A stretch of 40,926 nt of DNA from Oehlia diaphana. Its lineage: Eukaryota; Glomeromycota; Glomeromycetes; Glomerales; Glomeraceae. Under the pieces are notes generated by a model, which saw nothing but the letters and a program-made list of their open reading frames with translations, ran no database searches and was not told where the DNA came from. The stretch lies in the NCBI GenBank assembly GCA_003833135.1, contig QZLH01000287.1, forward strand, positions 71,256 to 112,181. The letters run 5' to 3'. Numbering within the stretch: the stretch's first letter is position 1; every line of letters begins with the position of its first letter. Positions 10,256 through 20,315 of this stretch are shown in pieces. The position numbers and the translations under genes were made by a program.

Positions 10256-11779
10256 TAACTTATTTTAATGAAAATAAATTCCTTTTTAAAATTGTTTATT
10301 ATCATTAGAATTAATACTGAATTAATATTTTTTTTTTTTTTTTTTAATAACTACAAGATTTTCTGCGCTGCTAGAAATCATAAAAATTTACATATATAGA
10401 AGACTGGATTTTTAATTATGATCGTCTCAAACAAGCAAATGATATCTTTATGATATGTACTACAAAGCATTTTTATAAGACTAATAAATATTTTTTTTGA
10501 TAATTTTTAGTTGTGTACACCAACAAAAAAGGAAATTTGTGTATCTGCATGATGATGAACAATTAAAAAAATTTTTGGACTTAAGTGTACGAAAACGTTT
10601 TTTATATGGGAATCATATGAATTATTAATATTAAAATTAAATACGGGTATTTTGGATTCATACGGATTTTTTAGTTTGTTTTCAGATATTAATTTATATT
10701 GTTAATTGCCTATACTTTTTTTCTCGTGAAGCAATTTATCGCCTTGAAAATGAAGCCATTTAAATTTCTAAAAATTTAATAATTTGGTAAATCGTGCATT
10801 ATTAGTCTTTGTGCAATAATAAAAGATCAAACAAATACATATGAACCTAAAAAGCAACAAGGCAACTCGCTTTTTTGAAAATACTAAAGAAAAAACTTTT
10901 TACTTATTGAAAAGTATTAAAAAAGCTAAAAAGGCTTGAATAATTTATTATTATTTTTTTTTGAAAGGAAAGTATCACAGAATTTGAAATGAAAACAATC
11001 TAGAGTTATGGACTTAATAAGAACTGGGAAAACGGAAACCGTTGTAGGTTCGTCACTTAATAGTAACAGTATAAATGGTCATTACGGCGCAGTGAATTAT
11101 TTTTTATATTAATTTTATGTATGATTAATAATATTATTGCTATATTCATTTTTATTATATATAAAGAATACACTTTACTTTTGACAGTCTTCAGCATATA
11201 AAAAACTGTAAAAAGTTAAAAGAATGAATAGCGGAAGAAAAAAGGCTACTCGAGATGGAAACCACAGTTCAAAATTGTCTTTGTTTTTTAAAAATAAAAA
11301 AATAATTTTTTTTTTCTCGAAAAAAAGTGTTACTAATAAATAATAAAGTGTTCTAGAATAAGTGTTATAAATGTGTTAAGAAAATGGGTTACGAACAAAG
11401 ATAGTATAAAAGGAAATAAGCAGGGGCATTAATAATTTAAAAAGGAAATTGTAGTGACGTAGGTGGAAGGAAGGAAAAATACATGGGTTAAACCGGTACT
11501 GTGAATTTATCTAGTTCCGTACAATAAATAGTCCTTCGCTATACTCCGAACAATTACTATAAATTATAATGATCGTCAAAAAAAAGATGGTACACCCATC
11601 GGTTAGTCATAACTTTTCTTTTTTTTAAATTTTTTAAAAAATTTGTCAAAAATTATATTAGTCCGAAAATTAATCAAGTATAATATAACCGATAATCAGT
11701 AATTCAAATCGGATAAAATTTAGTAATGCAAAAATTTGGGATGATTCCTTATCATAAATTTTCGAATCATGGTAGGGAG
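10256..11779. other. AT-rich spacer, nothing recognised
   Basis: No open frame above 60 codons and no repeat with clear ends were found. A few GC-richer patches (about 11020-11095 and 11400-11530) have no visible coding or RNA structure. Long A and T tracts are frequent. Confidence 0.45.
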
Positions 11780-11781
11780 TA

Positions 11782-11992
11782 GGACCCTGAAAAAATATTA
11801 AAATAGGTAAGATACAGCCAAAAAAAATTTATAGTATACATTTTTCAGGGCCGGAATTATGATATTGTCAGTCAGTTAACAAAACAAAATTCTGCCAAAC
11901 ATTATCTAAAAAAAGGAAAGATTTACATGGTTATTTTTGGCCTATTATATGCATTCTTTCCTCCTTACCTATTTCAGTATTTTTCGGGGTCC
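11782..11992. mobile_element. TA-flanked MITE, 211 bp
   Basis: The left end reads GGACCCTGAAAAAATATTAA and the reverse complement of the right end reads GGACCCCGAAAAATACTGAA. Both continue into AATAGGTAAG, giving imperfect TIRs of about 30 bp. TA flanks both ends (11780-11781 and 11993-11994). There is no coding capacity. It is distinct in sequence from the element at 48-427. Confidence 0.75.
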
Positions 11993-11994
11993 TA

Positions 11995-13860
11995 TCATAG
12001 TGCCGATAATTTCTCAGCAACCAGTGATTCTAATATTTCAAATCACGAATTTAAATCCGTTCTATAAACTAGGTAACAGGAAACTGCGTTGAAGATAAAA
12101 TAATGCACGTGTTCAAAATTAAGCATTTCCGATTGGTTTATCAAATGATTGACAATTCATGATTGTACATGAAATGTCCTACACTTACGCATCGGATAGT
12201 AAAAATTTTCTAAATTTGAATCACTGGTTATTTTTTAATAAGAAATTTAAAGTATGACTAACGGTGATTACGATGATTAACAATACAACTTTTTTCTTCA
12301 CGCTACGCTACACGTAACTCATTATTATGAGGCTTATTTGCATTGTAACATCTTACAAAGTCAATTAGAGTCGTTAAATGTGGCGTTGTAAATAGCACCT
12401 TCTGTATATGGCAAATCGCCGGATTACAATGTTACACGGTATTATCCCAATTATAATCTAAATGAATTTACAATTTTGGTATTAAAATGATCCTTTCCTT
12501 AAAAAGCCACATATTGCTTTATAACATTTACTTAATAATATGTAAAGTCTGAAACATGTCGGATATGACATTAATTGTAATTATCCGGGTATTATTAATC
12601 CAATTCCCGAATAGTATTATAAGTATACCTTAAAATAAGTCGCCAAATGTCTTATTAATAAATAATAAACAAAGTGTTGCATATTAAATTTTTAAAGAAT
12701 TTTTCTGTCCTTATTAGATTTGACAATAATATTTTAACTTACGTAATCATTTAAATTAACCAGCTTAAATCTTCCATTTAAATCTTTCCATACAATATGT
12801 TATTTTAATCGATCACTTATGATTTTGTTTGTTGCTTGATCATTATTCATAGTTCGATTTATGATTAAGGATTATTGAATGAATAGAAAATAATATGAAT
12901 TATTTCACATTAATCACACGATTGAATTTGATGTATTAAACATTATGTAAAATTTTTTACATACATGAATAAAGCCACTCGCATCATTATATAATTATAC
13001 AGCTTAAATTAGTAAATTTAATACTGATCTTGTACGATTTTCGATTATTTATTGTAATACAGAAATTTAAAAAAGCAATTTTATTATGCTGTGCAATGTT
13101 TTGAAGATCCGAGGTCCGATAATAATACATATACTCTATATCCTACTATTTTTTTTTATCTTTAAAAAAAAAAAGGTTTTGACTACCATCTGTTAGTATA
13201 TGATAACGGAACGGACCCTGTTATCGAAAACAAAGGAAATGAAGTTAAAGTAAACAAGAAACCTATTTTTATGACGTTCTTTTATTATCTTAATATATAA
13301 ATACATTCCTTATTTTTGATTTCTTTTTTTTTAAAAAAAAATAAAAAATAGTGTGTAACACTTTCATGCACAGCCACAAACTTATTATGGTAATTATTGT
13401 GGCGTTAAAAAAAAGTGTTATTTGATAAGAAATTTCATATCTTACTTTAACTTTATTCAGAATAAAATTTCATCTACTTAAAAAGTTTCATTTAAAAACT
13501 TTATTAATAGTTATAATCCAAAAAATTATAATAATAGACTTGCAGTTATCAAGAAGACAAAGAAAACTTGAACCATACAATGTCTTTTTCAATTCTGTTT
13601 GCATTTGAACGAAAAAATAGTTTCATTCAAACAATGAGACGGCAAAAATTAATAAATGAAAAACATTATTCTGTGATCTTAAAAATGAAAACAAGATATA
13701 ATACAAATGGACAAAACTTTTGTAATTCACATGTTAACTTTTTTTTATGTTGTACATTTAAGTGTTACAATTTATCAAGTATTGTTACTATTTATAATTT
13801 TTGTGCAGTATTTTTTATTCGTTAATTTAATCGATCGCGTTAGATAATCTATTAAATTTT
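11995..13860 (+). other. Non-coding flank of duplication unit 3
   Basis: No gene is seen. Positions 12325-12372 (TTATGAGGCTTATTT, AACATCTTACAAAGTC) match 16184-16225. Positions 12900-13020 (ATCACACGAT, AAAGCCACTCGCAT, TTAGTAAATTTA) match 7930-8165 and 19100-19205. Positions 13613-13650 (CAATGAGACGGCAAAAATTA) match 19515-19540 and more weakly 8600. An 85-codon frame at 13568-13825 overlies this conserved upstream block and is not supported, because the matching unit 4 sequence is closed. Confidence 0.5.
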
Positions 13861-13861
13861 G

Positions 13862-13870
13862 TATAAATAT
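13862..13870 (+). promoter_or_regulatory. TATA box of small-gene copy 3
   Basis: TATAAATAT follows CTATTAAATTTTG, the same context as at copy 2, about 75 bases before the copy 3 start codon. Confidence 0.65.
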
Positions 13871-13940
13871 ACCAGATACAGTACCTCGCCTTTTTCTTTT
13901 TTTCAATTAGTACATCTACTACTACTTCATGTACATTAAA

Positions 13941-14129
13941 ATGTCTATTCGTAAACATCATCAAGTAATCATGAATAGAAGAATTAGACGTAGAATTTCT
14001 TATAGTAGAAGGCAAATACCTACCAATAACGCAAACATGTTTTTAATACCAGCTACAACATTAGCACCATTGCGAATTACGAATGATCCGTTTGCAAATC
14101 AATTGTTTAATGGAATCTCTTTTCATTAA
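13941..14129 (+). CDS. Small Arg-rich protein, tandem family copy 3
   Basis: This encodes 62 residues from the ATG at 13941. An in-frame ATG at 13929 would add MYIK, but the aligned start of the other copies is at 13941, where ATGTCTATTCGT is shared exactly with copy 4. The basic segment is NRRIRRR then SRRQIPTNNANMF. The C-terminal block is RITNDPFANQLFNG and ends ISFH. Compared with copies 1 and 2, the region before the ITN motif has a one-codon length difference, in frame. The stop is followed after 16 bases by the shared GTAAGTATGATTT intron start. No domain is recognised. Confidence 0.75.
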   Translation: MSIRKHHQVIMNRRIRRRISYSRRQIPTNNANMFLIPATTLAPLRITNDPFANQLFNGISFH

Positions 14130-14145
14130 GTAATTTTTTAATATA

Positions 14146-14227
14146 GTAAGTATGATTTAACTACTTATGTGTCATATTAACTATGAAATTTTTAATTTTA
14201 ACTGACTTACATTATTTTTTGTAATAG
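14146..14227 (+). other. Probable 3' intron of copy 3
   Basis: This segment of 82 bases starts GTAAGTATGATTT and ends TTTTTTGTAATAG. It aligns with the intron-like segments of copies 2 and 4. The donor lies 16 bases after the stop codon, so it would be a 3'-UTR intron. Confidence 0.55.
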
Positions 14228-14345
14228 AATTTAATGAAAAAGATTCGGAGCTATAATGATATAAATTATGAAATATAAATTTATTATATAACAAATATTA
14301 AGCTTATTAGGTTTCTACCAATCATGCGATAATAATTTAACTGAC

Positions 14346-15079
14346 AAACTTTTTATTACGTGGGCCAGATCTATTGGTCAAAATTAAGGAATATAAAATT
14401 TATTTGTTTATTTTTTATTTAAATATAAAAATATTTTATATATATGTTATTTTAAATTTGTATAAAGAGACCTATTTAAATATAAATTTATGTATAATTC
14501 AAAATTATGCAGTTATTTTATACAAGATTATAGATATGGGATTAACTAAATATAAATTTACATATAAATTAAATACTATGTAAATATTTATATATTAATT
14601 GTTAAATACAAAATACAATATATGGTTTACATAAAATATTTGTATAGTAATAAGTTTAAAAAATATTATTTCAATACAAATCTAACATGAATGCTAATAA
14701 TAAAGCTCAGGCTACTCTCCTCAGCGTCACCATAAAAAAACACTGGTGGCTCAAATTAATAGTCCGTTAAATTATCCGGTTTATTGGATTAAATTATCCG
14801 GCCGAAATAATATTTTTTTCTTTTGACGGCTTTCATACATTTTACCCAATTTAAATTATTGAAATACAAAATGTAATTATAATAATAAAATATAAATTTA
14901 TTTATAAAATATTTTATATAACATATTAATCATATTAATAATTTTAATGTAAATAATGAGTGCTATTTGTATGCATGACCTTTCCATGTTAATGGCATAG
15001 TTCTCTTTCTTTGATATTGTTCAAACTTCTTTAACTAATTTAATAATATCATTAAAGGACTTTTACATCATTTAATATT
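14346..15079. other. AT-rich spacer, no supported gene
   Basis: A 69-codon open frame (14374-14583) consists of AT-only codons (Ile, Tyr, Lys, Asn, Leu) with no paralogue, and is not called. A short GC-richer patch at 14705-14810 shows no coding signal that I can recognise. CGGTTTATTGGATTAAATTATCCGG near 14779 forms a weak inverted repeat. Confidence 0.45.
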
Positions 15080-15583
15080 CCTTTAGGAGAGTAAGTGCCT
15101 TTTCAGTTGTATCAATCAAGTCAATATCTCTTTCAGTTGATTCATCTATTATATTTAAATATTTATGATAATTGTCTTTATAATTATCTGTGTATGATAA
15201 TAAATTATTCAATTAAAAAAGGAGGTTTGTAGTTTCGATACATTTTCTTTTTGTTGAATTAAGTGTTTACATAATCTAAACTGAATTAGTCAAATAATAT
15301 AGATCAAATTTTCCATATTAGTTATATATACATCATTAATAGATAATTTTTCCATTCTGATTTAAAATCCTTAATCAAATCTGCTGCAATTTTCGCTGTT
15401 GATGAACAACTTAGTTCATTAAAATATGTGTCCATCTATGGACGAAATAACTTGTATAAGAAGTCCCTTTTGATTGATTTCCAGTGTCCCTCAACGAGCA
15501 TTGTATTCTTTAATATGGAGATCATATTTCAAATCAAATACTGTATTTGCCCAAAAATAAGCAAGTACTAAAAATAAGCAATA
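15080..15583 (-). pseudogene. Probable decayed 3' part of zinc-finger gene
   Basis: Directly downstream of the zinc-finger ORF on the minus strand are separate protein-like stretches in different frames. One reads FNELSCSSTAKIAADLIKDF then KSEWKNY. A later one reads NYKDNYHKYLNIIDE then STERDIDLIDTTEKALTLL. Stops and frame changes separate them. They may be the remains of later exons of the gene at 15584-15769. I cannot place splice sites that join them, so this is inference. Confidence 0.35.
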
Positions 15584-15769
15584 TCATATTTTACGGATAT
15601 TTATTTCTATAGCAGATCTTTTTCGTTTTTGGGTGAATCTTTGACGACAATTATTACACGTTTTAAGCTGTTTGGAAATAACGTTAGCTTCATGACCAAT
15701 AATAAATTCATATAATGCTTTAAATGTTTTACAGCCATGACAATATGTATTTGTCAGAGAGGTTTCCAT
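15584..15769 (-). CDS. Small C2C2 zinc-finger-like protein, possibly first exon
   Basis: The ORF encodes 61 residues. It carries two CxxC pairs: C10-H-G-C13 and C38-N-N-C41, separated by 24 residues. A basic tail (QRFTQKRKR, about residues 43-51) follows. This is the layout of a small zinc-binding knuckle followed by a basic stretch, which in Glomeromycotina often starts longer proteins. That family statement is from general recollection, not a search. The frame is closed after IRKI, and protein-like fragments continue downstream in other frames, so the gene is probably truncated or pseudogenised. The start is the first ATG of the frame. The region just upstream is AT-rich with no clear TATA box. 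Confidence 0.45.
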   Translation of the reverse strand: METSLTNTYCHGCKTFKALYEFIIGHEANVISKQLKTCNNCRQRFTQKRKRSAIEINIRKI

Positions 15770-15788
15770 TACAACGTAAAAAATAATA

Positions 15789-16939
15789 TCAAGCTTCGAA
15801 AATTAAAAAAAAGGGAGTAAAAAAAGTTTTATTGTTATGATTATTTAATAATATAAAATTAGGTCGCGCGAATTTTTTTATATAGTAATCAACAAACGAA
15901 GTTATATTAAATGATTTTAAATGATTTATTATATTGTTTTGCGTCTGCTTTATAGTCCACAACAATATTACTGTGCCACCAAAATCACGTGCCTGAGCTT
16001 TGATGAAGGTTCTGTGTAAGTCACATGACTTGTGTAAGGTTAGCGTAGATAAATGTGACTTTACGTTCTCACTTACGTTATTCACTTTCTACATACTCTA
16101 ATGAGTGTTCACACTTATGTTTTGAACAACAAAAGAAATTTTGAGAAATATATCGACTTCAACATTTTTCTTAATACACTGTGATTATGAGACTTATTTC
16201 ATTGAACATCTTACAAAGTCCATTATATTGTGATATGATTAAGAATCCATTTCTTTCTTTCAAGAATCAGCCCGGTTAATCAAATAATAAAATTAAAGTA
16301 CTTTTCTTTTAAAATTTCACTATGTATAATACCTGCATTATATTATAACTAATGAACATAATTACAAGTATAAGACCTTAATTGCTGAATAAGTTTTAGA
16401 CATCCTCCATTAATAAAAGAAACTCGCGCAATAGAGGGAGAAAAGGGTCAACTCTCCTAAATTTGTATCATGCCCGGGCCGGGGTATTATGGCCCGCAAA
16501 ATACGGTATTCATCAATACCTTTGAATTAAGGCGTAAAAGTCTAACATAAAAAAAGAAATATGAAATCTTTCTTATTCAATATTACATTTATACCAATTT
16601 AATAAATCAAAGAAGTATGTACGATAAAATAATTCGGGAGTTACCCTCCATGCATGCACGATTTGTTATATACAGAGAATACAGAGGGTACAATTAATCA
16701 CTATTCCAATTAAACAATAACAAAAAAAAGCGTGGGATACTGTGGCCCACAAAATACGGTAATACTTTGTTAGATTTGATGGTAACATATTAACTGACGC
16801 ATTACTCATTTGAAATAAACGGTTTAAATTTTTCATGCAGTAAATAATATAATTGCGTTATTATAAAGTACTATAATTATAATATAATAGATAAACATAA
16901 ATTTGAGTTAGTCATATATTGGAATTTGGAAGTAAATAA
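15789..16939. other. Spacer with diverged direct repeat
   Basis: A 98-codon minus-strand frame (15789-16085) has no recognisable domain and is not called. A 30-bp direct repeat with a few mismatches is centred on GGCCCGCAAAATACGGTATT (about 16482-16511) and GGCCCACAAAATACGGTAAT (about 16734-16763). The first copy follows a GC palindrome, CCCGGGCCGGGG. Positions 16184-16225 match 12325-12372. Confidence 0.45.
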
Positions 16940-19853
16940 TTATTTCGGCAGTTTAACAAATTTACAATTCCTTACTTGAATAGATGCGGTTGGAAAAATA
17001 TATTTCTTTATTTATTAAAAATTTAATTTACTAAAATATAAATAAGTAATAGTTATTCCACGGGGAACCGTGGATATTGCACGACTGCACCGTGAAGATC
17101 ACCTATTTTTTTATACACGTTTCCTAATAGTTGTCCGAGTTTCTCCTTATTGATGTTTTTATGTGGATGTTTATTAAAAAAAAGATAAGTTAAAAAGTTT
17201 ATTAACAATTTCAAATTGTATGCGGGAAGTTAGTTTCAACCTCGATCACATTATCATCACAGCTCCACCGTGATGAGCGAAGCAACTATTACATATTAAA
17301 CCAGTACTTATGTCACCCCTTTTACTTGCAAAAATAACAGCCTACCATAGTCCTAATAGGCTGCATAACAATATGATTTATTTGGAGGATTATCCATTGT
17401 TGTAACATTTAACCTCACAACCAGTTAAGGAAAGTATAAAATTAAGAGGCTTACTAATCGTATAAATAATAATGAAATCTTTAGTTTTAAAACATTTTAC
17501 ATAATGAAAAAACAGGAATATGAAAGAGGCCGAACGAAACAATTGAAATCCAGCAAATAAATAAATATATTGAATATATATAAAAACAAACAGAAAATAT
17601 ACATACTTGTATAAAAAAAAAATAAATAAAATTGATTAATAATGCATGATTACCAGTCTATAACCAAAAATTTTATATATGTGTTACTCGCACACATAAA
17701 ATTTCTCTTACAGTCTTAAGTTCGGAGGATAGCTGCGTAAAATTGCTGATTTACATGTGAGATAGTTATCATATATTATCATAAAAAGTATGACCAATGC
17801 ATGTACATGTCGGTGTCAGTCCGTATCGCGCCGATCACATTTATTTCCATAGAAAAATATTTTCTCATTTTGAATCTGTCAGCAAATAAGGAAATTAAGC
17901 GTTTTTTTTTTATTACTTATAAAATGCAACATATGAGTTCACAGTAATCGTGCTTAGATCCAATTAAATCTATAACCAAGAATAAAGAGTCGTAGCTAAA
18001 TTTTATTTAGTACAATATGACCAACATTGCAAATTCACTCAAATACAGTGGTGTGCATTTTTCCAATAGATAAAATTTGGTTAGAATCTTCCAATCCAAT
18101 TGATTTTATTAGAATATTATGCTTCCGTTCTTTCCAAAGGTGCTTCCAAAGGTGCTTCCAATCTTCCAAGAATACATCACTGCAGTTTAATACTTTATTA
18201 TTTACTAATATTACAAAAAAACAAATATTTTGGCGTAAAACACATATACAAAAATGCTTTCATTAGTATAGAATTCAATTAATCACTTTCCGTAATTCCA
18301 TTTTCGTCGTCATTTGTAGAGAAGTTTTTTATTGTATATTTTTTATGATTTTTGAAAAAAAAGAAAGGATAAAGAATCTGTATTTATTTTTGTACAATAT
18401 AAACAAGAAATTATGAAGGAAGTGTTTATATCAGCCGATAAAACTTACGTAAATGAAGTCAAAGTTTTGAATTATGAAAGACGCCAACTGGTTTTTTTGT
18501 TTTGCAAACATTTTTATGACAAAAGAGATTATTTTTCGGCAGAGCACTACTTTTATTACTATTTACATTATTAATTGTTCTTTTTAAGGATTTCCAACAA
18601 TTTTGCAACTGTATATTCGATTGGATTAGATTGGATTCTTATTTATCCAACCCGCATTTACCAATAAAATAAATAGGTTATTTGTGTGACAAAAAATTTT
18701 TACCTTTTTAAGTAAAAGGCTCTTCCTTATTAATAAAATCAAATAAAATAAAATGAAATTATTAAAATATTTTGATTTTTATATACTCATGAGATGCTAT
18801 CATCTTATTTATCAAATATGTTATTATTTCTTTTATGCTTATCTAATAATAACAAATAGGTTTGATGATAAAAATAGTAAATGTAAATTTAATCCCTAAA
18901 ACAAATTAGTAATAAACGATTGTCATCTGCTGCGCTTGGATATTGAATTGATAAACATTTAAACATTGGAAAATATAAAAAGAAGGGAGGCTTAGTAGCT
19001 TTTAATTAAATATATTATGAATTAAATCAAATAACGTTAATCGAAGAAATTAAATTTTTAGGTTCTCGTAACATGTCCGTGTCAATTTTCGAAAAATGAA
19101 GAGTTTTTAATATAAAAATCACACTTTTTTACATGCATAAAATAAAGCCGCTCGAACATTTTTAAGTTTTGTGTTACAAGAATATAAGGTATTATTTAAA
19201 TTAGTTAATCAATGCGTATGATTTTATCAATCATAGGTCCGAATATCATTAATGCAGTATATACTTATTCTGTTTTTTTTTTAGAAAAAAATGAAATTAA
19301 AGTAAAAAAGAAATCTACTCATATGGCGTTCCTTTATTATCTTAACATATACAGTTATATAAAATATATTGAAATTTTCTTTAAAAAAAAGAAAAGAATA
19401 CATGAACAATCACAATATTATAGTTATTGTATAAAAAAGTGAATTATTTGATAAAAGCGCCAACGAAAGAACAAATAAACCTTGACTTTATTCAGAATAA
19501 ATCAAAGAAAAAAACAATGAAAAGGCAAAAATCAATAATATGAAAACTTTATTCAAAGATCTTATAATGAGAATAAATTAGTAGCAAATAATGCCAATAA
19601 AATATTAGCTCAATTTTTTTTTTATTTTATTGATATAATCAAGGACCAACCGATTGATAAACATTTTGTTTAATCAACGAAATTCATATTCTAACTTTTT
19701 TTATATATTGTACATCTAAATATTACAATTTATTAAGTAAATTTTACATCCAATCATAAATAATTTTACTATTTTGTTAAATACTATAACGCGTTTGTTT
19801 TGGCTATGTATAATTATGCATTATTTTATTCGTTGATTTAATCGATTAAATTT
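16940..19853 (+). other. Non-coding flank of duplication unit 4
   Basis: This aligns in block order with 6060-8800 (see the unit 2 flank) and in part with 2200-2750. It includes ACTATAACGCGTTTGTT at about 19783-19799, shared with the copy 1 upstream region (about 3976-3992). A 12-bp tandem repeat (CCAAAGGTGCTT twice) lies near 18136-18160. Several short frames in this stretch have no paralogue in the matching flanks and are not called. Confidence 0.6.
17055..17280. repeat. CCGTG-rich repeat, related to 9.6 kb
   Basis: CCACGG and CCGTGG form a perfect 6-bp-arm hairpin at 17058-17073. Further CACCGTGAAG and CACCGTGATG motifs follow. The middle (ATGTTTATTAAAAAAAAGAT then TTAAAAAGT) resembles the segment at 9610-9645. 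The ends are not clear. Confidence 0.35.
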
Positions 19854-19860
19854 TTTATAA
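19854..19860 (+). promoter_or_regulatory. TATA-like box of small-gene copy 4
   Basis: TTTATAA follows GATTAAATTT, in the same position relative to conserved upstream sequence (GTTGATTTAATCGAT) as in copy 3 (GTTAATTTAATCGAT). It is about 160 bases from the ATG, longer than in copies 2 and 3. About 110 extra bases starting near 19895 separate the conserved CT-rich leader from the start codon. Confidence 0.5.
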
Positions 19861-20016
19861 ATGACTTACTTTTTTTCTTTTTCTCCAACTTACTTCATAT
19901 ATCGTTACTGGTTGCAGCAGAAATAGGACAAAAGAATTTGATTACAAAAATCATACCTGATCTAACCTATACAAAATACTGCAATCTTATTTATTTGTAA
20001 TATACAATATAGCAAA

Positions 20017-20315
20017 ATGTCTATTCGTAGTCGTAATCAAGGTCTCTTGAATAGAAGGAATAGACGTAGGATTACTAGAAGGCAAATACCTATCAATAAC
20101 GCAAATATGTTTTTGGCACTAGCTGCACAAATACCATTTCAAATTACGAATGATCCGTTTTCAAATCAATTGTTTAATGGAAGCTCTTTCCATTTCGTAA
20201 TGTTTAATATAGTAAGTATGATTTCGTTACTTATGTGTTGTTTTTACTATGAAAATTTCTTAATTTAACTCTCTTACATTAATTTTTGTATATTCTTAAG
20301 GCAAATCATCAATAA
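20017..20315 (+). CDS. Small Arg-rich protein, tandem family copy 4 (stop lost)
   Basis: The family-conserved part is 59 residues: MSIRSRNQ, NRRNRRRITRRQIP, NNANMF, then ITNDPFSNQLFNGSSFH. In copies 2 and 3 the stop lies at or directly after this point. Here the copy 3 CATTAAGTAA is replaced by CATTTCGTAA, so the frame runs on. Two outcomes are possible. Reading straight through gives 83 residues, ending at 20268. Splicing the conserved intron (20212-20300, GTAAGTATGATTT to TTCTTAAG) gives 69 residues ending FVMFNIANHQ. I list the spliced form. The Arg-rich segment is shorter than in copies 1-3, by whole codons. The function is unknown. Confidence 0.7.
20212..20300 (+). other. Probable intron of copy 4
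   Basis: These 89 bases start GTAAGTATGATTT and end ATATTCTTAAG, homologous to 9078-9165 and 14146-14227. In copy 4 it would interrupt the reading frame because the usual stop codon is lost. Confidence 0.55.

Noticed and set aside
13568..13825. 85-codon ORF upstream of small-gene copy 3
   Set aside because: The matching sequence in unit 4 is closed by stops, so the conservation there is not protein-coding.
14374..14583. 69-codon ORF rich in Ile, Tyr, Lys and Asn
   Set aside because: The composition is what random AT-rich DNA gives; no paralogue.
15789..16085. 98-codon minus-strand ORF upstream of the zinc-finger ORF
   Set aside because: No recognisable domain or paralogue; a GTAAGT near its start and mixed composition leave it undecided, so it is not called.
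19212..19442. 76-codon ORF in the unit 4 flank
   Set aside because: Not open in the aligned unit 2 flank; lysine and isoleucine runs typical of AT-rich spacer.
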